The notes beneath the pieces were generated by a model that saw nothing but the letters and a program-made list of their open reading frames with translations, did no database searches and was not told the DNA's origin. Made by a program: the position numbers and the translations under genes. Positions 43,091-52,774 of a DNA stretch of 64,000 bases are shown here, piece after piece; the first letter of the stretch is position 1; the number at the start of each line of letters is the position of its first letter. Source of the DNA: a virus; IMG/VR virus record IMGVR_UViG_3300035698_012122, positions 1-64,000 of that record. One strand, written 5' to 3'.

Positions 43091-44416
43091 ATGAGTCAAA
43101 ACGGAAACAATGATGACATTATAGAGAAGAAGGACTTAGAAAATCAAAAACTTGGTAAGACAAGATATATTGATTTAGAGTTTTCACATAAGTCAGTAGG
43201 TGGTGAAACATTTATTAACTTTTCTGCTTTGGTTACTCCACCAGAGTATTCAGCATTGGATGGATTTACAAACCCATCACCAGCTTCACTAATTGAAGCA
43301 ACAATTAGATATAACAAACCTAATGTTGAAATATCTTCAACAGGTGAACGTGGTAAATTATTTCATAGAGAAGATTATATAATCACATCTAACGGTGGAA
43401 TTAAATTATTATATGAAACAGTTGAAAACGAAATTATATCAGGTGTTATAAGATCAATAGTTAGAAACCAACCAGCAATTTTAGATGTTTCTAAAGTTGT
43501 TAAAACTGGTGATTTAGCTGAAGGCCAAACTACTTTTGTAATTGGTCAATCATTTGGGTTATTTGATAACCCATCAGAACAGATTGGTGCAGTTGTTGTT
43601 CTAAGATTTAAAGGTGAAGAAACACCTGAAATGATGTTTAGAAATGAAGGCAACTTACCAAATGGGATAGGTAACTATTACGAAGTAGATGGTGGAAACA
43701 ATCTATGTAATACAATTGAGTTTAATGAAGCTGGTCAAGTAGACGGTGAACACATTGTAGTTTATTCCTATGCTCTACAGGTTGGGAAACCACAGGCCTC
43801 TTATCAAGCTGAATTAGAGACAATGGGTGGACAATTAGATGTTGTAACAGAGTTTCTAACTGCAATACATGGTCTAGGTTCTAATATTTTTCAAACAGTT
43901 GCTAATCAAATTGATCTAGCTTCTTTTGGACAAAAGGTAGCAGAATTATATGGAATCATAGTTGGTGCTGTAGCTTTTCCAGCTAGTTTTCTAGCAAAAT
44001 TAAAATTAGTTTTTGGGGTAACAAAATTTCAAACAAAGTATTTAGTGACTACACCAGTAGCAACAGGTATTATGACCGAAATAACATATAACAATTTGGT
44101 GATTGGAAGATCATATGCAGTATCTACCAAGTTTAGACAAGTAGACACTACAACATCTACCAATGAGAAATATACAGTAGTAACTATACGAAATGGTGCA
44201 ACTATATTGGGTATTGATTACGCTAGAGCAATTAATCTTTCTAGGGTTCAAGTACCACTGAATACCAGAATAGTCTTCACTGCTACAGCTATAGATGTAA
44301 CTTTTGATCTAGCTGGAAAAACAAATAGTAGTCTTTCAGGAAACGGAACTTCAACAAACTCGTATGTTCAATTAGAAGAACTACCAAACCATGTTGAAAC
44401 AAATGATTTCGATTAA
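43091..44416 (+). CDS. Tail fibre protein with C-terminal head module A
   Basis: A 441-residue protein. The first 240 residues are beta rich (YIDLEFSHKSVGGETFINF; AVVVLRFKGEE). A helical shaft (MGGQLDVVTEFLTAIH) leads to a C-terminal domain of about 115 residues: TKFQTKYLVTTPVATG, then YNNLVIGRSYAV, and SGNGTSTNSYVQLEELPNH. That last domain is repeated in the two following genes, so the three come from duplication of one receptor-binding head. The 16 bases ATTGGAAGATCATATG are identical at 44102 and 44838. Confidence 0.7.
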   Translation: MSQNGNNDDIIEKKDLENQKLGKTRYIDLEFSHKSVGGETFINFSALVTPPEYSALDGFTNPSPASLIEATIRYNKPNVEISSTGERGKLFHREDYIITSNGGIKLLYETVENEIISGVIRSIVRNQPAILDVSKVVKTGDLAEGQTTFVIGQSFGLFDNPSEQIGAVVVLRFKGEETPEMMFRNEGNLPNGIGNYYEVDGGNNLCNTIEFNEAGQVDGEHIVVYSYALQVGKPQASYQAELETMGGQLDVVTEFLTAIHGLGSNIFQTVANQIDLASFGQKVAELYGIIVGAVAFPASFLAKLKLVFGVTKFQTKYLVTTPVATGIMTEITYNNLVIGRSYAVSTKFRQVDTTTSTNEKYTVVTIRNGATILGIDYARAINLSRVQVPLNTRIVFTATAIDVTFDLAGKTNSSLSGNGTSTNSYVQLEELPNHVETNDFD

Positions 44417-44425
44417 GGATAAATT

Positions 44426-44653
44426 ATGAATTATGGAAGTATATTTTCACCTAAATGGTTAACAAGATTAGTTGTTCTAATCTTTCCAGATATAGCATCT
44501 TTATTAAAACAAAATGTTGCCTATGTAACTGATACAAAACCAAACGGCACTGCTGGTAATCTTTTATCTGGAAATGGTTCAATAAGTGAAACATGGGTAG
44601 CATTAGAAGAGTTAACACGACAAGAAGTAACTACTAAGTTTAATTCAATTTAA
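44426..44653 (+). CDS. Shrunken copy of the receptor-binding head module
   Basis: The 75-residue product keeps the start (FSPKWLTRLV, compare FTKKWFDKLV in the next gene) and the end (LLSGNGSISETWVALEEL, compare SLSGNGTSTNSYVQLEEL in the previous gene) of the module, but lacks the central NLVIGRSY beta domain. It still has an ATG and ribosome site, so it may be expressed; it may equally be a decaying duplicate left by internal deletion. Confidence 0.55.
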   Translation: MNYGSIFSPKWLTRLVVLIFPDIASLLKQNVAYVTDTKPNGTAGNLLSGNGSISETWVALEELTRQEVTTKFNSI

Positions 44654-44663
44654 GGGATAATAT

Positions 44664-45149
44664 ATGTTTAGTACATTTACAAAAAAATGGTTTGATAAAT
44701 TGGTTAGTAGCTCTTACTTTTTAAGTACTCTGCAATCTTTTTTTGGAATAACTTGTTATCAAACGAAGATATTAACAGCAGATCAAGTTAACAAAAGTAA
44801 TTTTGAAATGACCGATCTAACATTTAATAATTTAATTATTGGAAGATCATATGAAATACTAGGCCATTTTATGTTAAGAGTTGATGATGGTGGAGCAACA
44901 TTTGTAAAATGTAAGAACAATGGAAATGTATTAGCACAGGTTCAATACAATTCTGCTTCTGGTGGGACGGCCGCGATTACAGACTATGCTATGGCAACAG
45001 GTACTTTTGTAGCACAAGCAACAACTGTAGTATTTGAAGCAACGTGTGCAACAGCTAGTAGAACAGTAGTTGGTAGTCTAGGAACTAGGGAACATTCTTT
45101 TGTGCAAATAAGAGAAGTATTCAATCATAAAGTAACTGCTAAGTTTTAA
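44664..45149 (+). CDS. Receptor-binding head module B, free-standing
   Basis: A 161-residue protein consisting almost wholly of the head module: FFGITCYQTKIL, then FNNLIIGRSYEILGHFML, and a closing EHSFVQIREVFNHKV. It would be a separate small fibre-tip or adaptor. Similar in order to the C-terminus of the protein at 43091, with enough change in the exposed loops to bind another ligand. The gene is preceded by AGGGATAATAT. Confidence 0.6.
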   Translation: MFSTFTKKWFDKLVSSSYFLSTLQSFFGITCYQTKILTADQVNKSNFEMTDLTFNNLIIGRSYEILGHFMLRVDDGGATFVKCKNNGNVLAQVQYNSASGGTAAITDYAMATGTFVAQATTVVFEATCATASRTVVGSLGTREHSFVQIREVFNHKVTAKF

Positions 45150-45164
45150 TTAAGGAAATAAATT

Positions 45165-46271
45165 ATGTATAATTCACCAAGAATAGATGACCTAGAAAAG
45201 AAACAATTAAAAAATTATATTATCAATGGTAATTTTGATTTTTGGCAACGTAATACTTCTTTTACTGGTGCTTTTGTTAATTTTGATTTCACATCTGACA
45301 GGTGGAGATACCAAGAAAATTCAGCAGTTGGTGGGGTAACTATAGCACAGTCTTCAACAGTTCCACCAAATGGTAAATCAAAATATTCTACACTTATTGT
45401 AGCTACTACAGGACTTGGAGATAAAAGTGGTTGGCTATCAAACGAATTAGGTTATCTAGCAACGTACATAGAAGCTAGTTTTTCTGTAGGACTTAAGGGT
45501 AAAGATTTTAAAGTTGGTTTCTGGATTCAGTCAGCTAAAGCTGGAAACATTAGAATAAATATGCACTCTCATAGTGATGGAAATCCAGTTAGCGATTACG
45601 CATTTGAGACTAGTGTTATTATAAACCAAGCAAACACATGGGAATTTAAAACATTTGATGTTCCAGCAACACCTTCTAATTTAGCTTCTGATAATGGAAG
45701 GGGAATTACTTTATCTTTTCTAACGGCCAGCGGTTCTAGTTTGCATAGTTCTAATGCAGATGATGAGTGGGTATTAGATGATGCTACAAGGGGTAAAGCA
45801 GTTGATACAAACCTTCTTGAAAATACAAACGACTACATAAGACTATCTCAAGTTCAATTAGTTGAAAGTGAAGTGGAATTAGAAGATGATTCATTTCAAT
45901 TAGCTGGTGGAAATTGGTTTGGTGAATATGATTTGTGCAAAAGATATTTCCAAAAAAGTTGGGCATTAGCTTTACCAGTAGGGTCTGCTACAAATGAAGG
46001 ATGTGTTGGAATAACAGATTGCGACAGTACTTCAGTTCTAGCATCAACAAACATTAGTTTTGTACCAGTTATGCGTACTAGTCCAGCAATGGCATCTTAT
46101 TCCCATAGTGGTTTAATTGGAAGGGCCACTAGACAAGCAAACAGCACACTTAGATCGGGTAGTGGTAACTTCATTGAGGCCAGTCCAAGAGGTTGTGGAA
46201 GGTATCAATTCGGAGCTTCTGTTGCTACAGACCCTTCACGAGCACATTTTGCAGCAGATGCGGAACTATAA
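45165..46271 (+). CDS. Receptor-binding tail protein, copy 1 of NGNF/DRW family
   Basis: After a short coil (RIDDLEKKQLK) comes YIINGNFDFWQRNTSF and SDRWRY, a motif well known from distal phage tail fibre proteins with a jelly-roll carbohydrate-binding domain. Further pieces include FKVGFWIQSAKAGNIRINM and VQLVESEVELEDDSF, then YDLCKRYFQKSW, and an end domain closing AHFAADAEL. It is the first of two neighbouring paralogues; both genes share the upstream AAGGAAATAAATTATG. Confidence 0.75.
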   Translation: MYNSPRIDDLEKKQLKNYIINGNFDFWQRNTSFTGAFVNFDFTSDRWRYQENSAVGGVTIAQSSTVPPNGKSKYSTLIVATTGLGDKSGWLSNELGYLATYIEASFSVGLKGKDFKVGFWIQSAKAGNIRINMHSHSDGNPVSDYAFETSVIINQANTWEFKTFDVPATPSNLASDNGRGITLSFLTASGSSLHSSNADDEWVLDDATRGKAVDTNLLENTNDYIRLSQVQLVESEVELEDDSFQLAGGNWFGEYDLCKRYFQKSWALALPVGSATNEGCVGITDCDSTSVLASTNISFVPVMRTSPAMASYSHSGLIGRATRQANSTLRSGSGNFIEASPRGCGRYQFGASVATDPSRAHFAADAEL

Positions 46272-46283
46272 AGGAAATAAATT

Positions 46284-47276
46284 ATGGCTTTTAAAACGAA
46301 AGTAGTAAAACGAAATTTAGATGTTAAAAACATAATCATAAATGGTGGAATGGAATTTGCCCAAAGAAGAGTTCCATCAACTGCTATGACGACAGCTAAT
46401 GATTACTATTCTTTAGACAGATATAAATTAAAAATGGCTGGTGGTGCAACTGCTGGAACATCTAACAGGGCATTGTGGACACCAAATGATCGTGGCCTAC
46501 ACGCTTTACAAACAAATTTTACACCAACTATTTCAAGTCACAGAATAGATATTGCACAATATATAGAATCTAAAAATGTTAGACATTTAGAAGGTGAAAA
46601 AGCAAGTTTTGGATTTTGGGTTTACAGTGGAAGTGCTACAGAAGTTATTTATCAGGTTAGGACACCAACAGTTGAAGATAATTTTTCTTCTGTAGATGCA
46701 AATATGTTTGACGGTACTTTAGTTGTTCCATCTTTAAATACTTGGCATTTTTTAGAAATTCCAAATATGTTAATGACTTCAGATATTGTTAGAGGTTTAG
46801 AAATATTTATTGGTTTTCAAAACATGAGTGTTTTAAATGTAGATGTTCAACATTTTACAACACAATGGATGTTTCATGAAGGTGAAGAAACAGTTCCATT
46901 TAATAGGTTTGGAGATAATTACGAAGAAGAATTAGTAGCTTGTCAAAGGTATCTTGAAAAAAGTTATGATATTGATACTGATATTGGAAATGCAACTAGT
47001 GTAGGTGCTAGAACAAAAAGATGCTTATCTCAAACAAGTAGTGGTCATGTTTTTGATAACATAGACTTTAAAGTTACTAAAAGAACTATACCTTTACATA
47101 ATGTTTACGCAACACAATCTAGTTTACTAGATAGAATGAGAAACGTAACAAATAATAACAATTTAGAAATTTTGTACAAAAATGCTAATGAAAATGGTTT
47201 CTATGTGCAAAACAATAATACCTTAACCAGTGGTTCTTTTTACGAATGGCATTGGGCGGTAGAAGCAGAATTATAA
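46284..47276 (+). CDS. Receptor-binding tail protein, copy 2 of NGNF/DRW family
   Basis: Paralogue of the previous gene: NIIINGGMEFAQRRVPS, LDRYKL, ASFGFWVYSGSATEVIYQV, FNRFGDNYEEELVACQRYLEKSYD and a matching end WHWAVEAEL (AHFAADAEL in copy 1). The framework is kept, while binding-loop positions differ. Tandem paralogues of this kind give phages alternative receptor specificities. Copy 2 is slightly shorter at 330 residues. Confidence 0.75.
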   Translation: MAFKTKVVKRNLDVKNIIINGGMEFAQRRVPSTAMTTANDYYSLDRYKLKMAGGATAGTSNRALWTPNDRGLHALQTNFTPTISSHRIDIAQYIESKNVRHLEGEKASFGFWVYSGSATEVIYQVRTPTVEDNFSSVDANMFDGTLVVPSLNTWHFLEIPNMLMTSDIVRGLEIFIGFQNMSVLNVDVQHFTTQWMFHEGEETVPFNRFGDNYEEELVACQRYLEKSYDIDTDIGNATSVGARTKRCLSQTSSGHVFDNIDFKVTKRTIPLHNVYATQSSLLDRMRNVTNNNNLEILYKNANENGFYVQNNNTLTSGSFYEWHWAVEAEL

Positions 47277-47297
47277 ATCAATTAATTAGGGGAATAT

Positions 47298-48284
47298 ATG
47301 AAAGTTTTAATAGTAAGAGAAGCATTTAACGGTAAAGAAGTTGGTCATATTGAATCAATTGTTGAAAACAATGACCCTGTACTAGAACAAAAAAATCAAC
47401 ATAGGTTTTTTGCTAATATGGATATTATTAATTTACCAGATGAATTAATTGATAAACCAATTTCAGTAATTACTTTAGAAGCTGTAGACGCTTTTTGGAG
47501 CAAAGAAGGGGAATCAGATTTAACTGAAGAACCTAGAATTGCAGATCATTGGATTAAAGATGGTGTAACTATTTGGGATGCACCAATGATAGAAGAGTTT
47601 TGGTCTAAAGATGGTGAATCAGATTTAGCTATCCAACCACTAATTAATAAGTGGACTAAAGGTGGTGGAATAGCAGTATTTACCCAACCAATGACTGTTG
47701 AAAAATGGACTAAAGATGCTGAAGTAGATTTACTTGTAGACCCTGAAGACGTTTCATGGACACATTTTCCATCTGTTAATGATGAGTCATATGATTTTAT
47801 AGAAGATGCTAACGATGAATCATGGGCCTTTACTGAAGCTGGTGTTGACCAATCATACAGTCATGTACCATCAGTGTTTGATAACTCGTGGTCATATAGT
47901 CCAGCTATTAAAGAAGGTGATTTTGCAGTAGAATTAGATGTTGCAAAAGATAAACTGGAAAGAATAGCAGTATTAAAAACTGCTTTAGATACTGATTTAT
48001 ATATCAAAATGGCCGAAGCATATGGAACATCAGACCCAATTAGTGCAATAAGTAATTATTTAAATTGGCTATCAATGAAAAGTAGTCCATCAATATTTGC
48101 ATCTGCTGGTATAAAAGCAAGATTTAATATTGCTTCAGTAGTTGCTGGTGATGCATTGAACACCGATGAAGAAATTTTAGAATATGCCAATGGTTTACTA
48201 ACTGCTTCAGATACTTTTGCAGTTTACAGAGAAGTAGCAATTCAGGAATATATTGTTAATAAATTAGCGATTGAAGCCGAATAG
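47298..48284 (+). CDS. Tail-region protein with two nested aromatic repeat arrays
   Basis: No family recognised. Residues 67-150 contain three repeats of exactly 35 residues, starting at Trp67, Trp102 and Trp137 (WSKEGESDL, WSKDGESDL, WTKDAEVDL). They run into five repeats of exactly 11 residues, starting D151, D162, D173, D184 and D195, in which W and Y alternate (DVSWT, DESYD, DESWA, DQSYS, DNSWS). The C-terminal 120 residues are helical (YIKMAEAYGTSDPISAIS). It could be a fibre-associated chaperone or shaft. It is located after the paired receptor-binding genes. Confidence 0.65.
   Translation: MKVLIVREAFNGKEVGHIESIVENNDPVLEQKNQHRFFANMDIINLPDELIDKPISVITLEAVDAFWSKEGESDLTEEPRIADHWIKDGVTIWDAPMIEEFWSKDGESDLAIQPLINKWTKGGGIAVFTQPMTVEKWTKDAEVDLLVDPEDVSWTHFPSVNDESYDFIEDANDESWAFTEAGVDQSYSHVPSVFDNSWSYSPAIKEGDFAVELDVAKDKLERIAVLKTALDTDLYIKMAEAYGTSDPISAISNYLNWLSMKSSPSIFASAGIKARFNIASVVAGDALNTDEEILEYANGLLTASDTFAVYREVAIQEYIVNKLAIEAE
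47748..47912 (+). repeat. Five tandem 33-base coding repeats (11 residues each)
   Basis: Codes for D-x-S-(W/Y) units with period 11 and alternating Trp/Tyr at residues 154, 165, 176, 187 and 198. DNA identity between units is low, so this is an old, selected protein repeat and not a recent slippage product. Confidence 0.7.
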
Positions 48285-48316
48285 TAAACATAAGACGGAA
48301 ACATGATGGACAATAA

Positions 48317-48589
48317 ATGGCAAATACTAGTAGAATTATATCTAATAACGATGGTTTCTTTAAAGAAGAGGTCACGTTAGATAATACACAATTTACGAAT
48401 AAAGAAATAATTTTAACTAATACACCAGCTAGTCCAGAACAATTAACTGTACTACCAGTGTCGGGTGTTCCACAAAAGTACACCACTGACTTTATTGTAG
48501 TAGCAAATACATTAAGTTGGGATGGTAGAGGACTTGAAACAATTTTAGAAATAGGTGATACTTTAGTTATCATATATTCAATAAACTAG
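48317..48589 (+). CDS. Small tail-fibre-type domain protein, 90 aa
   Basis: The C-terminal part GVPQKYTTDFIVVANTLSWDG and ETILEIGDTLVIIYSI follows a beta pattern found at the end of many phage tail proteins. The same arrangement closes the next protein (GIKQKKVVDFTISY, LASIIASGDVLDINYRSL). It is probably a small structural accessory of the fibre or baseplate. Confidence 0.6.
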   Translation: MANTSRIISNNDGFFKEEVTLDNTQFTNKEIILTNTPASPEQLTVLPVSGVPQKYTTDFIVVANTLSWDGRGLETILEIGDTLVIIYSIN

Positions 48590-48605
48590 GAAGGGAGATA
48601 ATACA

Positions 48606-49718
48606 ATGAGTAGGTTATTAGGAAAATTTGTACAAGACAGTACAATCACAGATTTACAGATTAGATTAAGAAATAATTTAGCATTACGAGCTAGAAATGC
48701 TGGTAATACAGCAGATATTTCTGTTCTTAAAATTTCGGCAACGGATATTTTAACCATTCTTGGTGAAATGTCTATGGACTCAAATAAGATTACAGACCTA
48801 TTAGCTGGTACAGGCCCAAATGATGCTGTAAATCTATCTCAAGTTCAAGCATTGGTTTCTGGTTTAACAGACCCAAAAGATTCTGCTAGAGCTGGTTCAA
48901 CAGGTGCTCTACCAGCATTTACATATGACAACGGAACAGATGGTACTGGTGCAACTATGATAGCTGATGCCAATGGTGCATTACCTACTCAAGATGGTGT
49001 TGCATTAGGTATTGGTGATTCATATTTATATAAAGACGCAACTAATCCAGTTCATAATGGTATTTACGATATTGTTGCTTTAGGTGATGTTGGAAACCCA
49101 TGGTCAATGATTAGGTCTACTAACGCTTCCATCGGTGGTGGTGATGTTGTTGGACAACCAGTTGGTGAACAAGTTACTCAAGGTATGTATGTTCCAGTTG
49201 CACAAGGTTCTTTAAACGGTGGACTTGGATTTTTACTTTCAACTGTTGATCCAATTTCTTTAGGAACTTCTTCTTTAAATTTTGTTCAAATGGGCGAGAT
49301 TGTAAGTGCTGGTCAAGGACTTGTTAAAACTGGAAATGTTTTATCAGTTGATGATGGTGATGGTCTTGGATTTTCTGGAAACGAATTAGTTGTTATCGTT
49401 GATAATGACCTAGTTGACGGTTCTACCGATCTTAAATCTGGTGCTGTAGTAAGCAGAAAAGATTTTGAAGACGAATTTACTTTAAATGGAACTGATATTA
49501 CAAACGGATATGTTGATTTAGCAAAAGTTGCTTCACGAGATTCTATCCAATTATTTCCTAGATTCGGAATCAAGCAAAAGAAGGTTGTTGATTTCACCAT
49601 TTCTTATACTGGTGGAGCATCTTCAAAAACAAGAGTAACTTTTGCTGGTGATTTAGCATCTATAATTGCTTCTGGTGATGTACTAGACATTAATTATAGA
49701 AGTCTTGACTACGCTTAA
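48606..49718 (+). CDS. Tail fibre protein, 370 aa
   Basis: Early on it has KITDLLAGTGPNDAVNLSQV, a frequent shaft motif in phage fibres, then SARAGSTGALPAFTYDNGTDG, LGIGDSYLYKD and ATNPVHNGIYDIV, which together form a widespread fibre domain. The middle holds SAGQGLVKTGNVLSVDDGDG. The C-terminal 60 residues repeat the domain of the gene at 48317. The role is thus structural fibre with a probable receptor or docking end. Confidence 0.75.
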   Translation: MSRLLGKFVQDSTITDLQIRLRNNLALRARNAGNTADISVLKISATDILTILGEMSMDSNKITDLLAGTGPNDAVNLSQVQALVSGLTDPKDSARAGSTGALPAFTYDNGTDGTGATMIADANGALPTQDGVALGIGDSYLYKDATNPVHNGIYDIVALGDVGNPWSMIRSTNASIGGGDVVGQPVGEQVTQGMYVPVAQGSLNGGLGFLLSTVDPISLGTSSLNFVQMGEIVSAGQGLVKTGNVLSVDDGDGLGFSGNELVVIVDNDLVDGSTDLKSGAVVSRKDFEDEFTLNGTDITNGYVDLAKVASRDSIQLFPRFGIKQKKVVDFTISYTGGASSKTRVTFAGDLASIIASGDVLDINYRSLDYA

Positions 49719-49741
49719 AACTGGATATAGGCGAATGATTT

Positions 49742-51934
49742 ATGTCAAAAATAAAAACAAAGTTCATAGAGAATTTCAAACTAGCTTCATTAATTGACGT
49801 TGATGAAGCTAGTATTGCCACTGCTTTAAATAATTACGCATTACTTTTCAATTCATCAAATTCATTATGGGAAGCAAAAAACCTTCCCATTCTTTATTCC
49901 CATCCTAATCATACAGGTGAAATAACTAGTGTTGGTGATGGTGCACAAGTATTAGATAAGTCTGCAATCGAAAACAAACCAACAACTGAAATAGATGATG
50001 GTGATTTCATATTGTTTTCTGATACCAGTGATGCTGGTAATTTAAAGAAATTTAATTTCACATTTTTAGCTACAGAAGTTTATGAAACAATATGGGCCGA
50101 AGAAAGTGGTGGTCTAGGAAACGGTCAACGTGAATGGTCTTTTGGTAACGGTGCAACTGGTAATATAAATATTCCAATATTCTACGATTGTAAGATTAGG
50201 GAAATTGGAATAGATGCTGAAGTAGTTGGTACAAGTATAATTCTACAGGTAATGGTAAACAATGTAGCAGTTGCACAAGGTTCAATTATTGGTGAAGGAA
50301 TTGCTGTATTAGATGTTGAAGTAACAGTTAATAAAGGTGATTTTCTAGGATTTAGAACTTTATCAAGGGTTGGAACATATACTGATGCCAGAGTAGCAGT
50401 TGCACTAATTCAAGAAATAAAAGCTATTAGAGGTGCTAAAGGTGAAACTGGTGCTGGTTCAAATATACTTGTTAGACAAGATAATATTTTAATTGGTGTT
50501 GTAACAGATGCTTTAAATTTTGAAGGTAACATTGTAAATGTTTCTGATGAAGGTGCTAGTCAAACAAAAGTAGAAATAAACGAAACGATAACAACTTTAA
50601 CTGAAACTTCTTCAGGTGTTTTTGAATATGTGAGTGAAGACGGTACAGCAGAAATAATTGATATATCTGATTTTGAAACATCTTCAGAATTAAATGCTAG
50701 AGACACTGCTAATAGATCAAGGGCCAATCATACAGGTACACAATTAGCTTCCACCATTTCTGATTTTGAAACAGCTCATGATAGTTTACCAAGTGATAAT
50801 CCACATTCAGTTACTAAAGCACAAGTTGGACTTGGAAATGCAGATAATGTTTCAGATGCTAATAAACCAGTTAGTATTGCAACAGCACAAGCAATTTCAG
50901 ACGCTATAAGTAATTTGATTGATGGTGCACCAGTAACTTTAGATACTTTAAATGAATTAGCACAGGCAATTAATGATGATGAAAATTTTGCTACTACGAT
51001 TACAACACAATTATCAAACCATGTAGGTGATTTTTTTAATCCACATCAGGTAACTAAAGCACAGGTTGGATTAGGTAATGCAGATAACGTAGCAGACATT
51101 GATAAAATAATTTCAACTTTAACTCAAAATGCTTTAGACGGTAAACAAAATATAAACACACTTTTAACTGCTATTTCTGCTTTAGCATCCAATGGGATAA
51201 TAGTTAGAACTGGTGCTGGTGCTTCAGTTGTTAGAACAATAACTGGAACTGCTGGAAATATTGATGTAGTAAATGGTGATGGTGTATCAGGTAATCCAAC
51301 TTTAAACCTTCCTAATGTTAATACTGCTGGAAGTGTCGGTTCTGCTTCTCAAAGCCTTTCTATAACAACTGATACCAAAGGTAGAGTTACCAGTAGAACA
51401 GCTCAAGCAATCAGTATAGTGTCTTCTCAGGTAACTAATTTTGCATCTACTGTTAGAGCAACTGTTTTAACTGGAATATCTTTTGTATCTGGTGCAACGG
51501 TTTTAGCAACTGATACAATTTTGGTAGCAATTGGAAAATTACAGCAACAGATAACGCTTTTAGTTTTTGGTGATGAATTTCAATTTGCTGAAGAACTAAC
51601 TACAACCACAACTACTAGTGGTAGCTACATACAAAAAATGAGACTTACAACTACGAATTTACCAACTGGACAATATGTAATTATGTGGAGTGCTGATGGT
51701 GGAGCAACTGATAAGGATTCTGGTATCTACCAACTAGAAGAAAACGATACAACAGTTATAACTGAAAACGAAGCAAGAATGAATATGCCTTCAGGTGTTG
51801 TTTGGTACAATTCTTTTTCAGGCCATGCAATTAGAAATTTAAGTGGTGTTAACACTTATGATATTGATTATAAAGAAACAGGTGGAACAGCATCAATTAG
51901 AAATGCAAGATTAACTTTATGGCGAGTTTCTTAA
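49742..51934 (+). CDS. Tail fibre protein with TKAQVGLGNADNV repeats
   Basis: A 730-residue fibre. Two copies of HSVTKAQVGLGNADNV / HQVTKAQVGLGNADNV (residues about 355 and 438) are a hallmark of phage fibre shafts. A short collagen-like GAKGETGAG sits near residue 236. The N-terminal part has a YSHPNHTGEIT motif, and a second HTGTQLAS lies before the first repeat. The last 120 residues are a beta domain (SYIQKMRLTTTNLPTGQY). The protein is presumably trimeric. Confidence 0.85.
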   Translation: MSKIKTKFIENFKLASLIDVDEASIATALNNYALLFNSSNSLWEAKNLPILYSHPNHTGEITSVGDGAQVLDKSAIENKPTTEIDDGDFILFSDTSDAGNLKKFNFTFLATEVYETIWAEESGGLGNGQREWSFGNGATGNINIPIFYDCKIREIGIDAEVVGTSIILQVMVNNVAVAQGSIIGEGIAVLDVEVTVNKGDFLGFRTLSRVGTYTDARVAVALIQEIKAIRGAKGETGAGSNILVRQDNILIGVVTDALNFEGNIVNVSDEGASQTKVEINETITTLTETSSGVFEYVSEDGTAEIIDISDFETSSELNARDTANRSRANHTGTQLASTISDFETAHDSLPSDNPHSVTKAQVGLGNADNVSDANKPVSIATAQAISDAISNLIDGAPVTLDTLNELAQAINDDENFATTITTQLSNHVGDFFNPHQVTKAQVGLGNADNVADIDKIISTLTQNALDGKQNINTLLTAISALASNGIIVRTGAGASVVRTITGTAGNIDVVNGDGVSGNPTLNLPNVNTAGSVGSASQSLSITTDTKGRVTSRTAQAISIVSSQVTNFASTVRATVLTGISFVSGATVLATDTILVAIGKLQQQITLLVFGDEFQFAEELTTTTTTSGSYIQKMRLTTTNLPTGQYVIMWSADGGATDKDSGIYQLEENDTTVITENEARMNMPSGVVWYNSFSGHAIRNLSGVNTYDIDYKETGGTASIRNARLTLWRVS

Positions 51935-51943
51935 GGATAAAAT

Positions 51944-52774
51944 ATGAAATTAAAAGCTTATGAAATTTTATTAGAACTATCAAACGGCTATTCAGATGCC
52001 ACACTTCATAAAGAAATTGAAGCATCAAATACCGTATCTGGTTTTGAATACCTTTTATCAAAGGGTGGTTTTTTAGAAGTACATGGAACAGAAATAGTTG
52101 ACGCTCTAGGATTAAACGCACTGGTAGAAGCACATAGACCAGATAGTTTTAATAACTATAAAATTTATTCTATAGTTGATGAAGCGTTTGGTTCTTTACC
52201 AATTGATAAAATAGATTTCACAATGCACTTAAAAAAAGGTGCATTACTTAAAAAGAGCGTTACAAAAACTCCAAATGGTAGACCAGAAAAAGCAACTTAC
52301 CGTTATGAAGAAGTACCATTTGCAGAAATAGATTGGGTATTTTCAGATACTTCAGGTGGATTATTCTACAAAAAAGAAATTTTCCTATGTTACTTTAGAG
52401 CTGATGGAACTAAAGGTGAAAGATTTATAATTAAAAGAAAAGAAATTGATTTTACAATTCCAAATGAACTGGAAGAAACAATTCAGGAAAGAATAGATGC
52501 TAGATTGTCAATCGTAGGTGAAATTAAAGCAGTTTGTTCTGGTGCTTTAACAGTTGGACTAGACCAAACACTAGCTGAAGTAGTTGCTACAATTAGTCCG
52601 TTTTGGTCTGCATACAAGGCCAGTAGAGAAGCTTTTACAGAATTAGGTACAAAGACTTGGCGTGATGAAATAACGGCCTTAGATACTGCTATAGACTACG
52701 CATGGTTGGATGTACCAATTGATGCTAATGGAACAACTTGTAAACAGTATATGATTTTTAGAATGAGCTATTAA
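51944..52774 (+). CDS. Fibre-module protein of unknown function, 276 aa
   Basis: No family recognised. The N-terminal 90 residues are helical (LEVHGTEIVDALGLNALVEA); the central part is a beta domain (KATYRYEEVPFAEIDWVFS, FLCYFRADGTKGERFII); the last 100 residues are helical with several Trp (PFWSAYKASREAFTELGTKTW). It lies between two fibre-type genes, so it may be a fibre assembly factor or accessory. The ribosome site is AAGGATAAAAT. Confidence 0.55.
   Translation: MKLKAYEILLELSNGYSDATLHKEIEASNTVSGFEYLLSKGGFLEVHGTEIVDALGLNALVEAHRPDSFNNYKIYSIVDEAFGSLPIDKIDFTMHLKKGALLKKSVTKTPNGRPEKATYRYEEVPFAEIDWVFSDTSGGLFYKKEIFLCYFRADGTKGERFIIKRKEIDFTIPNELEETIQERIDARLSIVGEIKAVCSGALTVGLDQTLAEVVATISPFWSAYKASREAFTELGTKTWRDEITALDTAIDYAWLDVPIDANGTTCKQYMIFRMSY

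Noticed and set aside
44426-45149. Frameshift joining the 75- and 161-residue fibre genes
   Set aside because: Each has its own ATG and ribosome site, and both contain the module start, so duplication explains them better than a broken single gene.
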